Positions 9,324 to 17,022 of a stretch of DNA of 64,000 nt are shown here, one piece after another. Origin of the DNA: Kordia sp. TARA_039_SRF. Lineage in GTDB: Bacteria; Bacteroidota; Bacteroidia; Flavobacteriales; Flavobacteriaceae. The number at the start of each line of letters is the position of its first letter. The first letter of the stretch is position 1. The stretch is taken from contig SMNH02000003.1 of NCBI GenBank assembly GCA_006383075.2, positions 364,496 to 428,495 of the forward strand, written 5' to 3'. The position numbers were made by a program, and so were the translations under genes. The notes beneath the pieces were generated by a model. It made no database searches. It worked only from the letters and a program-made list of their open reading frames with translations, and was not told the origin of the DNA.

Positions 9324-10112
9324 ATGAAACAAAACTACTTTTTCAAATCAATCATTATCGCAGTAGCATTTTTTGCTACTGCCGATAACGCAACAGCTCA
9401 GGTCAATAATGACCAGATAAGCGTACAAAATATTCAAATAAGCATAGCTGCTGCACAAATTGTAAGTGCCGCACACGATGCTGTATCAGACACCTATGAA
9501 GAGTACGCTTGCATCAGGGATTTATCGGTTTCACAGCAATCTGAAGGTGATAAATTTAACACCAATGAGATTGTATCAAGAACCATTGATAAAAGCGATT
9601 TAACACAAAACGGCAATGGTTACGGTTTTTATTCTGCTGTGATCGGTTACGATGCTTATCCTGATGTTAACAAGGTACCTCTTGAAGAAGTGTCCTACTG
9701 GCTTACATCGAGAAAAAAGCGTAAAGCAGCAATTGATGAAGCCAAATCACGTATCGTGAAAGACTTGGATAAAATTGCCAACACCGAGCCTACTTTCAAA
9801 TACTCCTCGCTTTATCGGGGGATGCTGCACGTGGTTGGTCAGATGAATAAAGACTGTAAAAAAACCGTTTATATTTATACAAATGGTGCAGAAAATTACA
9901 TCTATAATTTCTATGACGTGAAAGATTGGAACGCTGAATACGAAACCATCAAGAAGACATTGCTATCTGACATGAAAGCGCCCAATGTTAAAAACTTGGA
10001 AATCATATTTATAAGCTCCGGACGTGATGAATTGACAGTCCAATCTTTGCGCTTTTGGTCACGCTTTTTTAGTGAACATGGTATTAACACAACAGTAAGA
10101 GCGTCCATCTAA
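9324..10112 (+). CDS. secreted protein of unknown function
   Basis: A 262-residue protein with a signal peptide ending about ATADNATAQ (residue 26). The exported part contains alternating strands and helices. The C-terminal region has KKTVYIYTNGAENYIYN, LEIIFISSGRDELTVQS and FWSRFFSEHGI, reminiscent of a Rossmann or von Willebrand A-like fold in which strands end in TNG/SSG. No complete MIDAS motif is visible. It lies 18 bases after the coiled-coil membrane gene and likely functions with it at the envelope. The family is not recognised. Confidence 0.65.
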   Translation: MKQNYFFKSIIIAVAFFATADNATAQVNNDQISVQNIQISIAAAQIVSAAHDAVSDTYEEYACIRDLSVSQQSEGDKFNTNEIVSRTIDKSDLTQNGNGYGFYSAVIGYDAYPDVNKVPLEEVSYWLTSRKKRKAAIDEAKSRIVKDLDKIANTEPTFKYSSLYRGMLHVVGQMNKDCKKTVYIYTNGAENYIYNFYDVKDWNAEYETIKKTLLSDMKAPNVKNLEIIFISSGRDELTVQSLRFWSRFFSEHGINTTVRASI

Positions 10113-10141
10113 AGGGCGCTTCATTAAAAAACTAATCCACT

Positions 10142-10912
10142 ATGAGAAAGCACGAAAACAAGGGGCGAGAGCCCCTTATCAAAACGGAAACATCATGGAA
10201 CGATCACTTACTATGGCAAGCAGCACTAACTTCTCCCGTATGGGAAAAGTTGAGAAAAGATAGAAATACCGCTTATTTACTCATTGCAAAATATTGGTTT
10301 CGATTTTGCCTGGCCATTGTCAATAAATGTTATTGCAGCGTTCTACGTACAAGGGCGGGTATAAATCAAAGCTCAATTATTATCTCGCTATGTGCATGTC
10401 TGTATTTAGCGTCATTTAATGCGCAGGAAATTTGGATAGTTTTTACAGGCATAGGAATGTTCTACATTCCCGTAAGCGCAGCATGGAAAGACAGTGATGA
10501 AATTTTGGAGCTGGTCATATTCGATACAAACTCAAATATTTTACTATGCTACAACGCCATTTTGGTCATCACATCATTGCTGGATATCATTCGCATTTAC
10601 ACTAAACGCACAGACTGGAAAGACATATCTTCAAGAGGTACATCAAGACTGTACCTCTTGATAAAGTGGCTTTGCAAAAAACTCAGAATCACATCTTTTG
10701 CGCCAGATCGTCAATTTATCGAAGGGGTTCTAGAACCTGTGGCTCTTTTTTCAGTAGCAGTAGTTCTGCTGCAACTAGACTTTTGGGCAGCTATGTTTGT
10801 ATTTATGATGGCGATATCTGAAACCGTTATTCAAATGAACAACAAAGCTGCCACACTAAAGCATTTAAAGCTTGTCTATGCACAGAGCCCAGGCTCGAAA
10901 CCCAAAAGATAA
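10142..10912 (+). CDS. polytopic membrane protein, unknown function
   Basis: A 256-residue protein with about five hydrophobic segments: around 90-110 (SIIISLCACLYLASF), 113-130 (IWIVFTGIGMFYIPVSA), 150-168, 200-215 (VALFSVAVVLLQL) and 217-235. The N-terminus is polar and cytoplasmic. No motif is recognised. It is the third gene of the 8.2-11.9 kb operon. The coding sequence contains two strong hairpins (10160-10177 near the start and an 11-base-pair one at 10631-10661), which is unusual inside a gene of this base composition. Confidence 0.65.
   Translation: MRKHENKGREPLIKTETSWNDHLLWQAALTSPVWEKLRKDRNTAYLLIAKYWFRFCLAIVNKCYCSVLRTRAGINQSSIIISLCACLYLASFNAQEIWIVFTGIGMFYIPVSAAWKDSDEILELVIFDTNSNILLCYNAILVITSLLDIIRIYTKRTDWKDISSRGTSRLYLLIKWLCKKLRITSFAPDRQFIEGVLEPVALFSVAVVLLQLDFWAAMFVFMMAISETVIQMNNKAATLKHLKLVYAQSPGSKPKR
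10631..10661. repeat. perfect 11-bp inverted repeat inside coding sequence
   Basis: The arms TCAAGAGGTAC (10631-10641) and GTACCTCTTGA (10651-10661) enclose nine bases. It is a strong hairpin in the middle of the membrane-protein gene. It could slow translation, be an mRNA processing site, or be a protein-binding site. The structure is seen directly; its role is unknown. Confidence 0.5.
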
Positions 10913-10939
10913 TTCAACAACATTATTAACCTTAAATAA

Positions 10940-10963
10940 CAGGCACGTGCATGCGCGTGCCTG
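10940..10963. repeat. intercistronic hairpin
   Basis: CAGGCACG (10940-10947) and CGTGCCTG (10956-10963) form a perfect 8-base-pair GC-rich stem in the gap between two genes of the operon. No U-tract follows, so a processing or attenuation hairpin is more likely than a terminator. It overlaps the longest possible start of the next gene (10951), which favours the later ATG at 10975. Confidence 0.5.
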
Positions 10964-10974
10964 ACGTAATCGCT

Positions 10975-11397
10975 ATGCAGTTTAAGAAACCAACATCATT
11001 ATCCGATACTTTCAAGGGGTACTATGACGTTTCCGGCAACGGTTGGTCACCTGAATTTTTAAGCAGCGATCAAACCTACGCTATTTCAAATGGTGATACA
11101 CTCGTCAACCGCTTTCGTATCATCTTGAAAGACGCAAGCTTCTATTCAGTGCCGTACAGCCTATTACCGATTTTAATCTACACTGGAGAAAAGCTTATCA
11201 TCAAATCATACGGTGTTCACATCTCTCTTTTTGGGAAGGGACTGAGCATCATTGAAAATCATATCGGCAATCAAACCCTACTTTATGTTCGAGAAAGTGT
11301 GAGCGGCATCAATCTCGAAGAAAAAGATGTGTTTGTCAGTCGCATAACCATCGAAGGTAAAAACGTATCAACCGACATTTCAGAAGAGGAAATTTAA
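10975..11397 (+). CDS. hypothetical protein, small beta-rich domain
   Basis: A protein of 140 residues from the ATG at 10975; an in-frame ATG at 10951 lies inside a hairpin and is less likely. It has no signal peptide or membrane segment. It is beta-rich (FRIILKDASFYSVPYS, ILIYTGEKLIIKSYGVHI, TLLYVRESVSGI) and probably a single globular domain. It is the fourth gene of the operon after two envelope proteins. Family unrecognised. Confidence 0.6.
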   Translation: MQFKKPTSLSDTFKGYYDVSGNGWSPEFLSSDQTYAISNGDTLVNRFRIILKDASFYSVPYSLLPILIYTGEKLIIKSYGVHISLFGKGLSIIENHIGNQTLLYVRESVSGINLEEKDVFVSRITIEGKNVSTDISEEEI

Positions 11398-11422
11398 TAT
11401 GAATATCTAAACACATACATCT

Positions 11423-11878
11423 ATGGACTCAAAAGACAATAAAGGAAATTTAGAACCGCACGAAGCTGATAAAAGAATGGAAAATATGGCAAAGTTAGCC
11501 AAGGAAGCTGAACACGGGATTGAGATTGAAAGACTGCGCGCAGAAAATAAAAAGGAAATTCAAAAGAACGAAAACGATCGTAACAAATCAAAGCTTCATC
11601 ATTCTATGGGGGAACGCGCCCGTCTGCATCAACAATCAGTTCAAGAAGTTGACCAAATCTACGATGAAAAAAACCAAAAAGTAACACAAAAGACCTTCAT
11701 ATTTGCCAAAGGAATTTACAAAGAACATGGAGATAGCGCATCCAAGAATTTTTCAAATTCTAAACTTAGAGGATTACTAAAACACGATTTCAAAGAAGAA
11801 AAAGAAACGACTACGAAGCAAAACAAAGAATTATCTGATAAATTCAACAAAAATAAAGACGTTGATATGGATAAATAA
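11423..11878 (+). CDS. highly charged helical protein, unknown function
   Basis: A 151-residue protein rich in Lys, Glu and Asn and almost entirely predicted helix or coiled coil (residues about 15-80). It has no Cys, no membrane segment and no signal. It is the last gene of the 8.2-11.9 kb operon, 25 bases after the previous one. Its composition suggests a cytoplasmic scaffold or nucleic-acid-associated protein. Family unrecognised. Confidence 0.55.
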   Translation: MDSKDNKGNLEPHEADKRMENMAKLAKEAEHGIEIERLRAENKKEIQKNENDRNKSKLHHSMGERARLHQQSVQEVDQIYDEKNQKVTQKTFIFAKGIYKEHGDSASKNFSNSKLRGLLKHDFKEEKETTTKQNKELSDKFNKNKDVDMDK

Positions 11879-11934
11879 ATACCTATGTATTCATTGTGAA
11901 AAAACAAATTGACATTAAATAGTAAAATGAATAT

Positions 11935-12126
11935 TTATCCTCTCGAAAAATCCTCCCAACCATCATCAAAATTTTTCTGAAACGCATGCAACTGCCGCTC
12001 TAACTCATTGGCGATGCAAACATAATCGTTGCCGTCGGGTAGAATTTTAATAAGGGCTTGCATCAGTCCGTTAATGTGAATGAGCTGATCTTCCAATTCG
12101 TGTAGTCTTTCATTGGCAGATGACAT
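11935..12126 (-). CDS. small hypothetical protein translationally coupled to integrase
   Basis: A 63-residue helical protein (MSSANERLHELEDQLIHIN...) whose ATG lies inside the last codons of the recombinase gene, overlapping it by 17 bases. The overlap implies translational coupling. It contains a leucine-spaced helix that could dimerise. The family is unknown. An accessory recombination factor is possible but is only inferred from position. Confidence 0.5.
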   Translation of the reverse strand: MSSANERLHELEDQLIHINGLMQALIKILPDGNDYVCIANELERQLHAFQKNFDDGWEDFSRG

Positions 12127-12715
12127 TTGCGTATTCTCCTTTTTCTATCTCCCATACTCTTTTGGCGATTTCGCGTTCTTCGCTGCCCATCACATCCAAA
12201 TAAATTGCTGTGGTTTCCAACCGGCTATGACCAAGCCATTTTTTTACTGTGGTGATTGGAGCTTTATCCGCCGCCCGCACGGCAAAGCCGTGACGCAAAC
12301 CACGGGCACAGGCACGAGCGCCCAAAATATCCGCTTCAAGCATGACAGTTTTGACGTGACGTGATGCGCTACGCAGTGAGAACTGCCAAAGATACTGTGA
12401 CTTTTTACCCCTGAATTTTATGTAGTTTTTCAAATCATTGAGCAAAAAATCAGGCAACGGAATTTCGCGATAAACACCACGCTTGCGTTTTTTGAGCGTT
12501 TCTAAAACGACAGTCTTATTTGAAAAATCGAGATTGCTTTCACTCAAATTATGAATTTCAGCGATGCGGGCGCCTGTATAATACAGCAGCTGACAAAACA
12601 GACGAACATGAACAGGACGTTTTTTTGTGCATTCCAAAAAACGTAAACGCTCGGTTTGATTTAGATACTTTCGCTGACCGTTCCGGTCGTGCAATGAAAT
12701 TGTAGGTTTATACAT
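12110..12715 (-). CDS. short tyrosine recombinase (phage integrase family)
   Basis: A 201-residue catalytic-domain-only recombinase. Expected residues are R50 in TGARIAEI, a Lys in the LKKRKRGVYREI hairpin (about 75-79), R141 in GLRHGFA, H163 in LGHSRLETT and the nucleophile Y172 in TAIY. The first His of the usual HxxR box is Arg (R138). The N-terminal core-binding (SAM-like) domain of typical 300-400-residue integrases is missing, as in other small recombinases. It could integrate or excise the element, or resolve dimers. It is divergent from the 12999 gene, with a 283-base gap, and opposite to the operon that ends at 11878. Confidence 0.88.
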   Translation of the reverse strand: MYKPTISLHDRNGQRKYLNQTERLRFLECTKKRPVHVRLFCQLLYYTGARIAEIHNLSESNLDFSNKTVVLETLKKRKRGVYREIPLPDFLLNDLKNYIKFRGKKSQYLWQFSLRSASRHVKTVMLEADILGARACARGLRHGFAVRAADKAPITTVKKWLGHSRLETTAIYLDVMGSEEREIAKRVWEIEKGEYANVICQ

Positions 12716-12806
12716 GATTATTTGGGTTTTAAAAATTTAACTGTCTGATTATTAGGTATATTCAGTCGAATATTCAAACAAAAAGTGTGTTTTTTCCTGA
12801 TTTTAA

Positions 12807-12834
12807 CAAAAATATCATCTTAAAGTTGCTCAAA
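12807..12834 (-). promoter_or_regulatory. candidate Bacteroidota promoter for recombinase
   Basis: On the minus strand TTTG (12834-12831) is followed after 16 bases by TATTTTTG (12814-12807), matching TTTG / TAnnTTTG though with a spacer slightly shorter than the usual 17-23. It lies about 90 bases upstream of the recombinase ATG. The rest of the 12716-12998 gap holds no gene I can support. Confidence 0.3.
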
Positions 12835-12998
12835 CGTTCCACTTTTATACGGAAGACTTAGTCTTACTCGCCCGCAATGTCCGAGTATACCTAATTTTCG
12901 GACAAGTTTAGCCACATAAAGAAAAAATATTTTCAAAAACAGCCTTTTTGCGCTGCTTTGAGTGATGAATATATGGGTAATCATTAAAAATCAAAACT

Positions 12999-13124
12999 AT
13001 GGCGAAATATAAGAAGGTCGGAAAAATAGACGTCTATGAAAGACAAAAGGATAACGGCGGATGCTTTGGCATCATCGCGGTCATCATCATCATTTTAATC
13101 ATTGCCAGCCAGTGCAAATCGTAA
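12999..13124 (+). CDS. 41-residue single-span membrane peptide
   Basis: A short frame with the sequence MAKYKKVGKIDVYERQ..., a polar basic N-terminus, then a hydrophobic Ile-rich segment (FGIIAVIIIILIIAS) and the C-terminal QCKS. It fits a small inner-membrane peptide. It lies 28 bases before the next gene, on the same strand, and has an A-rich leader like other Bacteroidota starts. It is too short for confident assignment, but codon-level composition and the clean transmembrane pattern support it. Confidence 0.45.
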   Translation: MAKYKKVGKIDVYERQKDNGGCFGIIAVIIIILIIASQCKS

Positions 13125-13152
13125 AAAACAAAACATTAACAAATTAACAATT

Positions 13153-13830
13153 ATGAAGACATTTTCTTGCGCATGGCGCTTTATCGGTGATATAAATAGG
13201 ATAGGATATAAAGGTATAGCCAAAATGAAACTCGACTTTAGATCAGCGGCGAAAAAGGCACAGGCGGCGATTATTGCGCTTCCGATGTTTTTCGCATTCA
13301 ACCTGTCGGCGCAAAATGCGTCCAAGGCGGATATCGCTATGGTCACCACCCCCGGCGATAAGGCCAAGACGGAGATTAAGGCGAATGCGAAAAGTCTGCT
13401 TTCTGAGAAGAAAGACGTTGAAGTTATACAAAGAATGACGAGCGGCGCCGCACAAGATGCATCTGCCAATAGCGATGCATTATATATTTCCATCACCTTT
13501 GGACGAGGCACTGAAGGAAAACCGAAAGAAAAAATAGCAGCCCACGTAAGGTCGCTAATGCTTAAAACTATGGGTGAAAGTGAAGATTCTCAGAAAATTA
13601 TCGTCGGCTTAGACTCAACAGACGTGGGCGAAGGTTATGTGTTTAGAGTATATAGCGCCTTTAAAGAGTATGATCGCAATGGTGGGGTTCTTTACGACGG
13701 TGACTCCAACTTGTCGGGCAATTACTTTATGAAAGAGGCTAACAGGATATATATTTTAGATTTCCATAAAGAATCTCAAGCCTCCCGCCCCAGCTCTGAA
13801 TACAAAATCACGGGGCTGGACAAAGATTAA
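13153..13830 (+). CDS. secreted protein of unknown function
   Basis: A protein of 225 residues from the ATG at 13153; a later ATG (MKLDFRSAAKK) is another possible start, placed directly before the signal peptide. The hydrophobic segment AAIIALPMFFAFNLSAQNA reads as a signal sequence cleaved after SAQ. The mature part contains LYISITFGRGTEG and KIIVGLDSTDVGEGYVFRVY, mixed alpha/beta. Family not recognised. GC content is visibly higher than in the flanking genes. It follows the 41-residue membrane peptide and is convergent with the coiled-coil gene at 13851. Confidence 0.6.
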   Translation: MKTFSCAWRFIGDINRIGYKGIAKMKLDFRSAAKKAQAAIIALPMFFAFNLSAQNASKADIAMVTTPGDKAKTEIKANAKSLLSEKKDVEVIQRMTSGAAQDASANSDALYISITFGRGTEGKPKEKIAAHVRSLMLKTMGESEDSQKIIVGLDSTDVGEGYVFRVYSAFKEYDRNGGVLYDGDSNLSGNYFMKEANRIYILDFHKESQASRPSSEYKITGLDKD

Positions 13831-13850
13831 TTTTCTTTAAAATTCTATCT

Positions 13851-14744
13851 TCAGAGCACAGGCGTATTTTGCGGCAGCGGCGTATCTTTCGATGGCGTAG
13901 TGGTGAGTTCACGCTCAACCTCAACGGTATTGCCAGATGCAGCCTTATCAAACTCGGCGGTTAAATCCGGTGCACTTTCAAAAAGACTGTCTTCAAAAGC
14001 ATCATTTTCAATAGCTTCAAAATCTTTATTTTTTTGCTCTCTTGTGTAATTGGCTACTTGATTGCCTTTTTCAGCAACATCAGCTCTCATCTCTCTAAAA
14101 CTCTTTCCCAACGCTTCCACTTCGGTTTGGATTTGTTTTTCACGCTCAGCAAATTCTTTGGTCAGCTTGTCTTTTAAGGCGGGATTGTTTTTGATTTTTC
14201 GATCATATTTTTCCGCTAGAACTTTATATTCGTTTTTAAACATATGGTATCGCTCTTCGGCGGTCAGAACCTCCTCTTTTAAGGCACGCTCAATTTCTTC
14301 AAACGTCATTTTTTGCAGCGTCTTCCGGTCATATTCATCGGGATATTCTTCAATCAAGAATGCCATCATCAGGGTTGCATCATCACTACTCTCAAGCGCT
14401 TTAAGACCACGGCGCATTTTACGCATCTGGTCACGCATTTCATGCATCATCGCATCCATGCGCTCCAAAATATGATCCAACTCCTCCCGCAAGCGCTCCA
14501 GCAATAAAATTTGCTCAAACTGCTCTTTTTCTTTTTTCTGCTTTTTGATGCGGGCATCACTGGAGTGTTGATTTTGCGTGTTTGTGGTGTCGATGCGGCC
14601 GATCTTTTCGATCTGCCCGCGCGCACCGTAATGAAACTCGCTCTCGCGCTGATGCTTCAGCTTTTCTTTCGCAATTTCGTATAAAGATTCTTGTGTATCG
14701 ACCATTTTATTAAAGACCTGCGCTAACACGCCTTCCTCCCTCAC
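13851..14744 (-). CDS. long coiled-coil protein of unknown function
   Basis: A protein of up to 297 residues from a GTG at 14744; the first ATG is at 14705 (MVDTQESLY). It is dominated by charged helix: 60-110 (repeated E, R, M; HEMRDQMRKMRRG), 140-230 with heptad-like spacing, then an acidic linker and a Pro/Thr-rich tail (TTTPSKDTPLPQNTPVL). It is cytoplasmic, with no motif I know. It is the last reverse gene before the proteobacterial-style block. It might be a structural or DNA-transfer accessory protein. Confidence 0.6.
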   Translation of the reverse strand: MREEGVLAQVFNKMVDTQESLYEIAKEKLKHQRESEFHYGARGQIEKIGRIDTTNTQNQHSSDARIKKQKKEKEQFEQILLLERLREELDHILERMDAMMHEMRDQMRKMRRGLKALESSDDATLMMAFLIEEYPDEYDRKTLQKMTFEEIERALKEEVLTAEERYHMFKNEYKVLAEKYDRKIKNNPALKDKLTKEFAEREKQIQTEVEALGKSFREMRADVAEKGNQVANYTREQKNKDFEAIENDAFEDSLFESAPDLTAEFDKAASGNTVEVERELTTTPSKDTPLPQNTPVL

Positions 14745-14867
14745 TGTCTTTATAGTATGAAGGAATAAAGTTACGCTTACGTAAATTATGTGCGCAATTT
14801 GTCTTTAATTGTAACTATTTACTTTTTGTTAAGGGGCTCCAGTGGGGATGAGTGGCAATGTAATTTC

Positions 14868-14906
14868 ATGCGCATATTTGACGCATATGATCAATGGTGA
14901 TATTAT
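14868..14906 (+). promoter_or_regulatory. sigma-70-type promoter and operator of ccdAB
   Basis: TTGACG (14878-14883) and TATTAT (14901-14906) are separated by 17 bases, a near-consensus proteobacterial sigma-70 promoter. The arms ATGCG (14868-14872) and CGCAT (14882-14886) form an inverted repeat around the -35 box, a plausible binding site for the CcdA-CcdB complex. The layout differs from Bacteroidota promoters. Confidence 0.6.
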
Positions 14907-14932
14907 ATATAATATTGCCAGGGAGATTTTTA

Positions 14933-15184
14933 ATGACCATCGAGCATAATCACGAAACATCTAAGCGTCGACCTATTAATTTAACGATTAGTCAGGATGT
15001 TATAAGCGAAGCCAAAAAACTATCACTGAATACATCAAAAGCAGCAGAATATGGAATTTTGGAAGCGATAAAACAAGAAAAAGAAAAGCTATGGCTGAAA
15101 AAAAATAGGGCTGCTGTTGAAGCTCATAACAACCGTGTCGAAAAAAATGGAACATATATCAAGCCAGTTTGGATAGAAGAATAA
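14933..15184 (+). CDS. ccdA: CcdA-family antitoxin
   Basis: An 83-residue antitoxin. The N-terminal part (RPINLTISQDVISEAKKLSL) is a ribbon-helix-helix DNA-binding fold typical of CcdA. The C-terminal part (LWLKKNRAAVEAHNNRVEK) matches the disordered CcdB-neutralising tail of CcdA (WxxENxxAIxAYNxxVExxG). It would bind and inactivate CcdB and repress its own operon. The start is fixed by GGGAGA upstream of the ATG. The stop overlaps the toxin start by one base (TAATG). There is a sigma-70-like promoter 27 bases upstream. The family assignment is strong. Confidence 0.9.
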   Translation: MTIEHNHETSKRRPINLTISQDVISEAKKLSLNTSKAAEYGILEAIKQEKEKLWLKKNRAAVEAHNNRVEKNGTYIKPVWIEE

Positions 15185-15492
15185 TGGCTAGGTACGATGT
15201 TTATGAAATACAAAACAGCGCAATAGATTTTGTTTTGGATATACAGGCGGATTTACTCAACCATCTAAAGTCTACTGTGGTTATTCCTATGGTCGATAAA
15301 AAACATTTTGATAGTGAAATATTGGAACATCTGCATCCTGTCATCAATGTAAATGACCAAGACTATATTCTTGTAACAACAGATTTAAGCGCCATACCAA
15401 GAAGTTATCTAGGCGCTTGCGTCTGTAATATAAGGAAAAGTCACGACTTAGACATCACAAATGCCTTAGACTTTTTATTTCAAGGCTTTTGA
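15184..15492 (+). CDS. ccdB: CcdB-family gyrase toxin
   Basis: A 102-residue protein, almost the same length as F-plasmid CcdB (101). It has the family pattern: an N-terminal YDVYEIQN strand, LDIQADLLNHLKSTVVIPMV, then the conserved region ending in IPRSYLGACVCNIRKSHDLDITNALDFLFQGF, the last part equivalent to the gyrase-binding C-terminus (W99-G100-I101 in F CcdB; here FQGF). It would poison DNA gyrase. Translation is coupled to ccdA. It may stabilise the island by post-segregational killing. The terminal Trp of F CcdB is not conserved, so activity needs testing. Confidence 0.88.
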   Translation: MARYDVYEIQNSAIDFVLDIQADLLNHLKSTVVIPMVDKKHFDSEILEHLHPVINVNDQDYILVTTDLSAIPRSYLGACVCNIRKSHDLDITNALDFLFQGF

Positions 15493-15599
15493 TTTTAATG
15501 AGTGTTTTGGCTGATCTTGAAGATAAAAATTCAGCCAATAAAACGCTCGCCATTCTTCAGGAAATGTTTTCTTAAAAAATCAATGACAGACGGCGATAT

Positions 15600-16097
15600 A
15601 TGAAAAAATATAAAAACCATATTGTCATTACACCCCAAATGCACAAAGCGCTGTTAGATCAGAAAAACAGAACTGGTATGGGGGCGATAGCGATCTATAA
15701 ATATATGAGTGAGCAAGGACTATTGCAGCAATGCGAGCATCTTACCGTGCAGCGCATTGATAGCTGGTTTACAAAGGGTGCTCAAAAAGCCGTTGAAGGC
15801 GATTTTAATGCAGTGATGGGGGCTTATAAAAGCATTACCGAAGCTGATATCAAGCATGCAATCCCAAGGTGCGGCTCTTTGCGTGAGGATGTTACACCGG
15901 AATTTATCGATAAACTAAATCAAGTCTTTGAAAAAAGACCCAATTTTAGCAGCAAACTACTATTAAGACACAAAGATGCACCCGCTGATTTAACCGTGAC
16001 AAAGCTTTCCAACATTCGCTCGGGAAGAACAAAAACGCTGCCAAAAAGGCACATGGATTTCTTAGAAAAAGTAATTTCAACTAATCTTCAAAAATGA
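15600..16097 (+). CDS. hypothetical protein, possible DNA-binding
   Basis: A 165-residue protein, basic and helical. Two similar segments are visible: an N-terminal NRTGMGAIAIYKYMSEQGL...TVQRIDSWFTKGAQKA and a C-terminal KRPNFSSKLLLRHKDAPADLTVTKLSNIRSGRTKTLPKRHMDFLEKV. Both resemble a helix-turn-helix with an adjacent basic loop, so it may be an internal duplication and a DNA-binding protein. Not recognised further. It stands alone between ccdAB and the first parDE pair. Confidence 0.55.
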   Translation: MKKYKNHIVITPQMHKALLDQKNRTGMGAIAIYKYMSEQGLLQQCEHLTVQRIDSWFTKGAQKAVEGDFNAVMGAYKSITEADIKHAIPRCGSLREDVTPEFIDKLNQVFEKRPNFSSKLLLRHKDAPADLTVTKLSNIRSGRTKTLPKRHMDFLEKVISTNLQK

Positions 16098-16214
16098 TTA
16101 TCGTACGCATGAATATCTCTGATTGCTCCCCTGCTCAGATATACTATTAATATAACGCAATGATTAAAATTTGTTTACCGAGCTTTTCACTCTAGGTGTA
16201 CTCCGCAATATTTA

Positions 16215-16244
16215 TTGCTAATAAATAGCATCAAATGCTACAAT
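16215..16244 (+). promoter_or_regulatory. sigma-70-type promoter and operator of parDE (first pair)
   Basis: TTGCTA (16215-16220), 18 bases, then TACAAT (16239-16244). The perfect inverted repeat TAGCAT-CAA-ATGCTA (16226-16240) overlaps the -10 box, as expected for ParD autoregulation. An AAGGAG ribosome site follows just before the ATG at 16270. Confidence 0.6.
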
Positions 16245-16269
16245 AGATTATAAGCAAAGGAGATTTTAG

Positions 16270-16521
16270 ATGACTTCAATGAGTATTTCTTTATCTAATC
16301 ATTTAAGAAACTTTATAAAAAGCCGTGTTACTTCAGGTGAATACCACAATGAAAGTGAATACATCAGAGATCTTGTTCGAAGGGACCGTGAAAAACTTTC
16401 AGAAGAACAGCAACTTTTAAATATGCTAAGGCATTCTAGAGAAAGTGGCATAAGTGATTATGATCTTCCTGAAATAATGAAGAATGTTAAGGAAAGGCTC
16501 CGAAAAGATGGGAATCTATAA
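16270..16521 (+). CDS. parD: ParD-family antitoxin (first pair)
   Basis: An 83-residue protein with ribbon-helix-helix signature: MSISLSNHLRNFIKSRV, then SGEYHNESEYIRDLVRRDREK, the classic ParD/CopG helix pair (GxYxxxSEyIRdliR). The C-terminal part is a toxin-binding tail. It would neutralise the ParE encoded at 16508. A strong AAGGAG precedes the ATG, which is unlike Bacteroidota genes. It overlaps the toxin gene by 14 bases. Family assignment strong. Confidence 0.9.
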   Translation: MTSMSISLSNHLRNFIKSRVTSGEYHNESEYIRDLVRRDREKLSEEQQLLNMLRHSRESGISDYDLPEIMKNVKERLRKDGNL

Positions 16522-16789
16522 ACTATCCAAGGATGCTTCTCAAAAATTAGAAGAAATTTATGAATACTCGCTCTCGAATTTTGGAATAGACAAGGCTGAT
16601 GAGTATTATTATTCTCTTCATGAAACATTCAGCTTACTCTCTGATCAGCCGCATTTAGGAAGAAAATTTCACGAGTTTTATCGCCATGAACACGGCTTTC
16701 ATGTATTTTTTTATCAAGTCACTAACTATGGCATATTGATTCTTCATATTTTTCATCAGAAACAAAATATAAGCGATATGTTTCAATAA
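16508..16789 (+). CDS. parE: ParE/RelE-family toxin (first pair)
   Basis: A 93-residue toxin with start MGIYKLSKDASQKLEEIYEY at 16508, inside the antitoxin gene (an earlier in-frame start at 16484 is less likely). The family pattern is present: LSKDASQKLEEIYEYS, then FSLLSDQPHLGRKFHE, and the strand region HVFFYQVTNYGILILHIFH. The ParE fold targets gyrase. The overlap with parD indicates translational coupling. Confidence 0.88.
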   Translation: MGIYKLSKDASQKLEEIYEYSLSNFGIDKADEYYYSLHETFSLLSDQPHLGRKFHEFYRHEHGFHVFFYQVTNYGILILHIFHQKQNISDMFQ

Positions 16790-17022
16790 GCACAAACTAA
16801 ACCCTTTTCTTAGCCAAGTTTAAGCTAGCAGTTTTACCACTCTTATTCGAACAACCATAAAACCAAAAAATGCCCTTCATTTTTCAAATTTGCATACCTG
16901 CGCATTTATTGGAGCATTTTTTCTTGACGCATCAGAAAATCTGCTTTAGGCAGCTCGACCTTGTTGCAAGTACCTTGCATTTTCAAAAAAATCAATAAAC
17001 TGAGTTAAGGGGGAATTCATTT

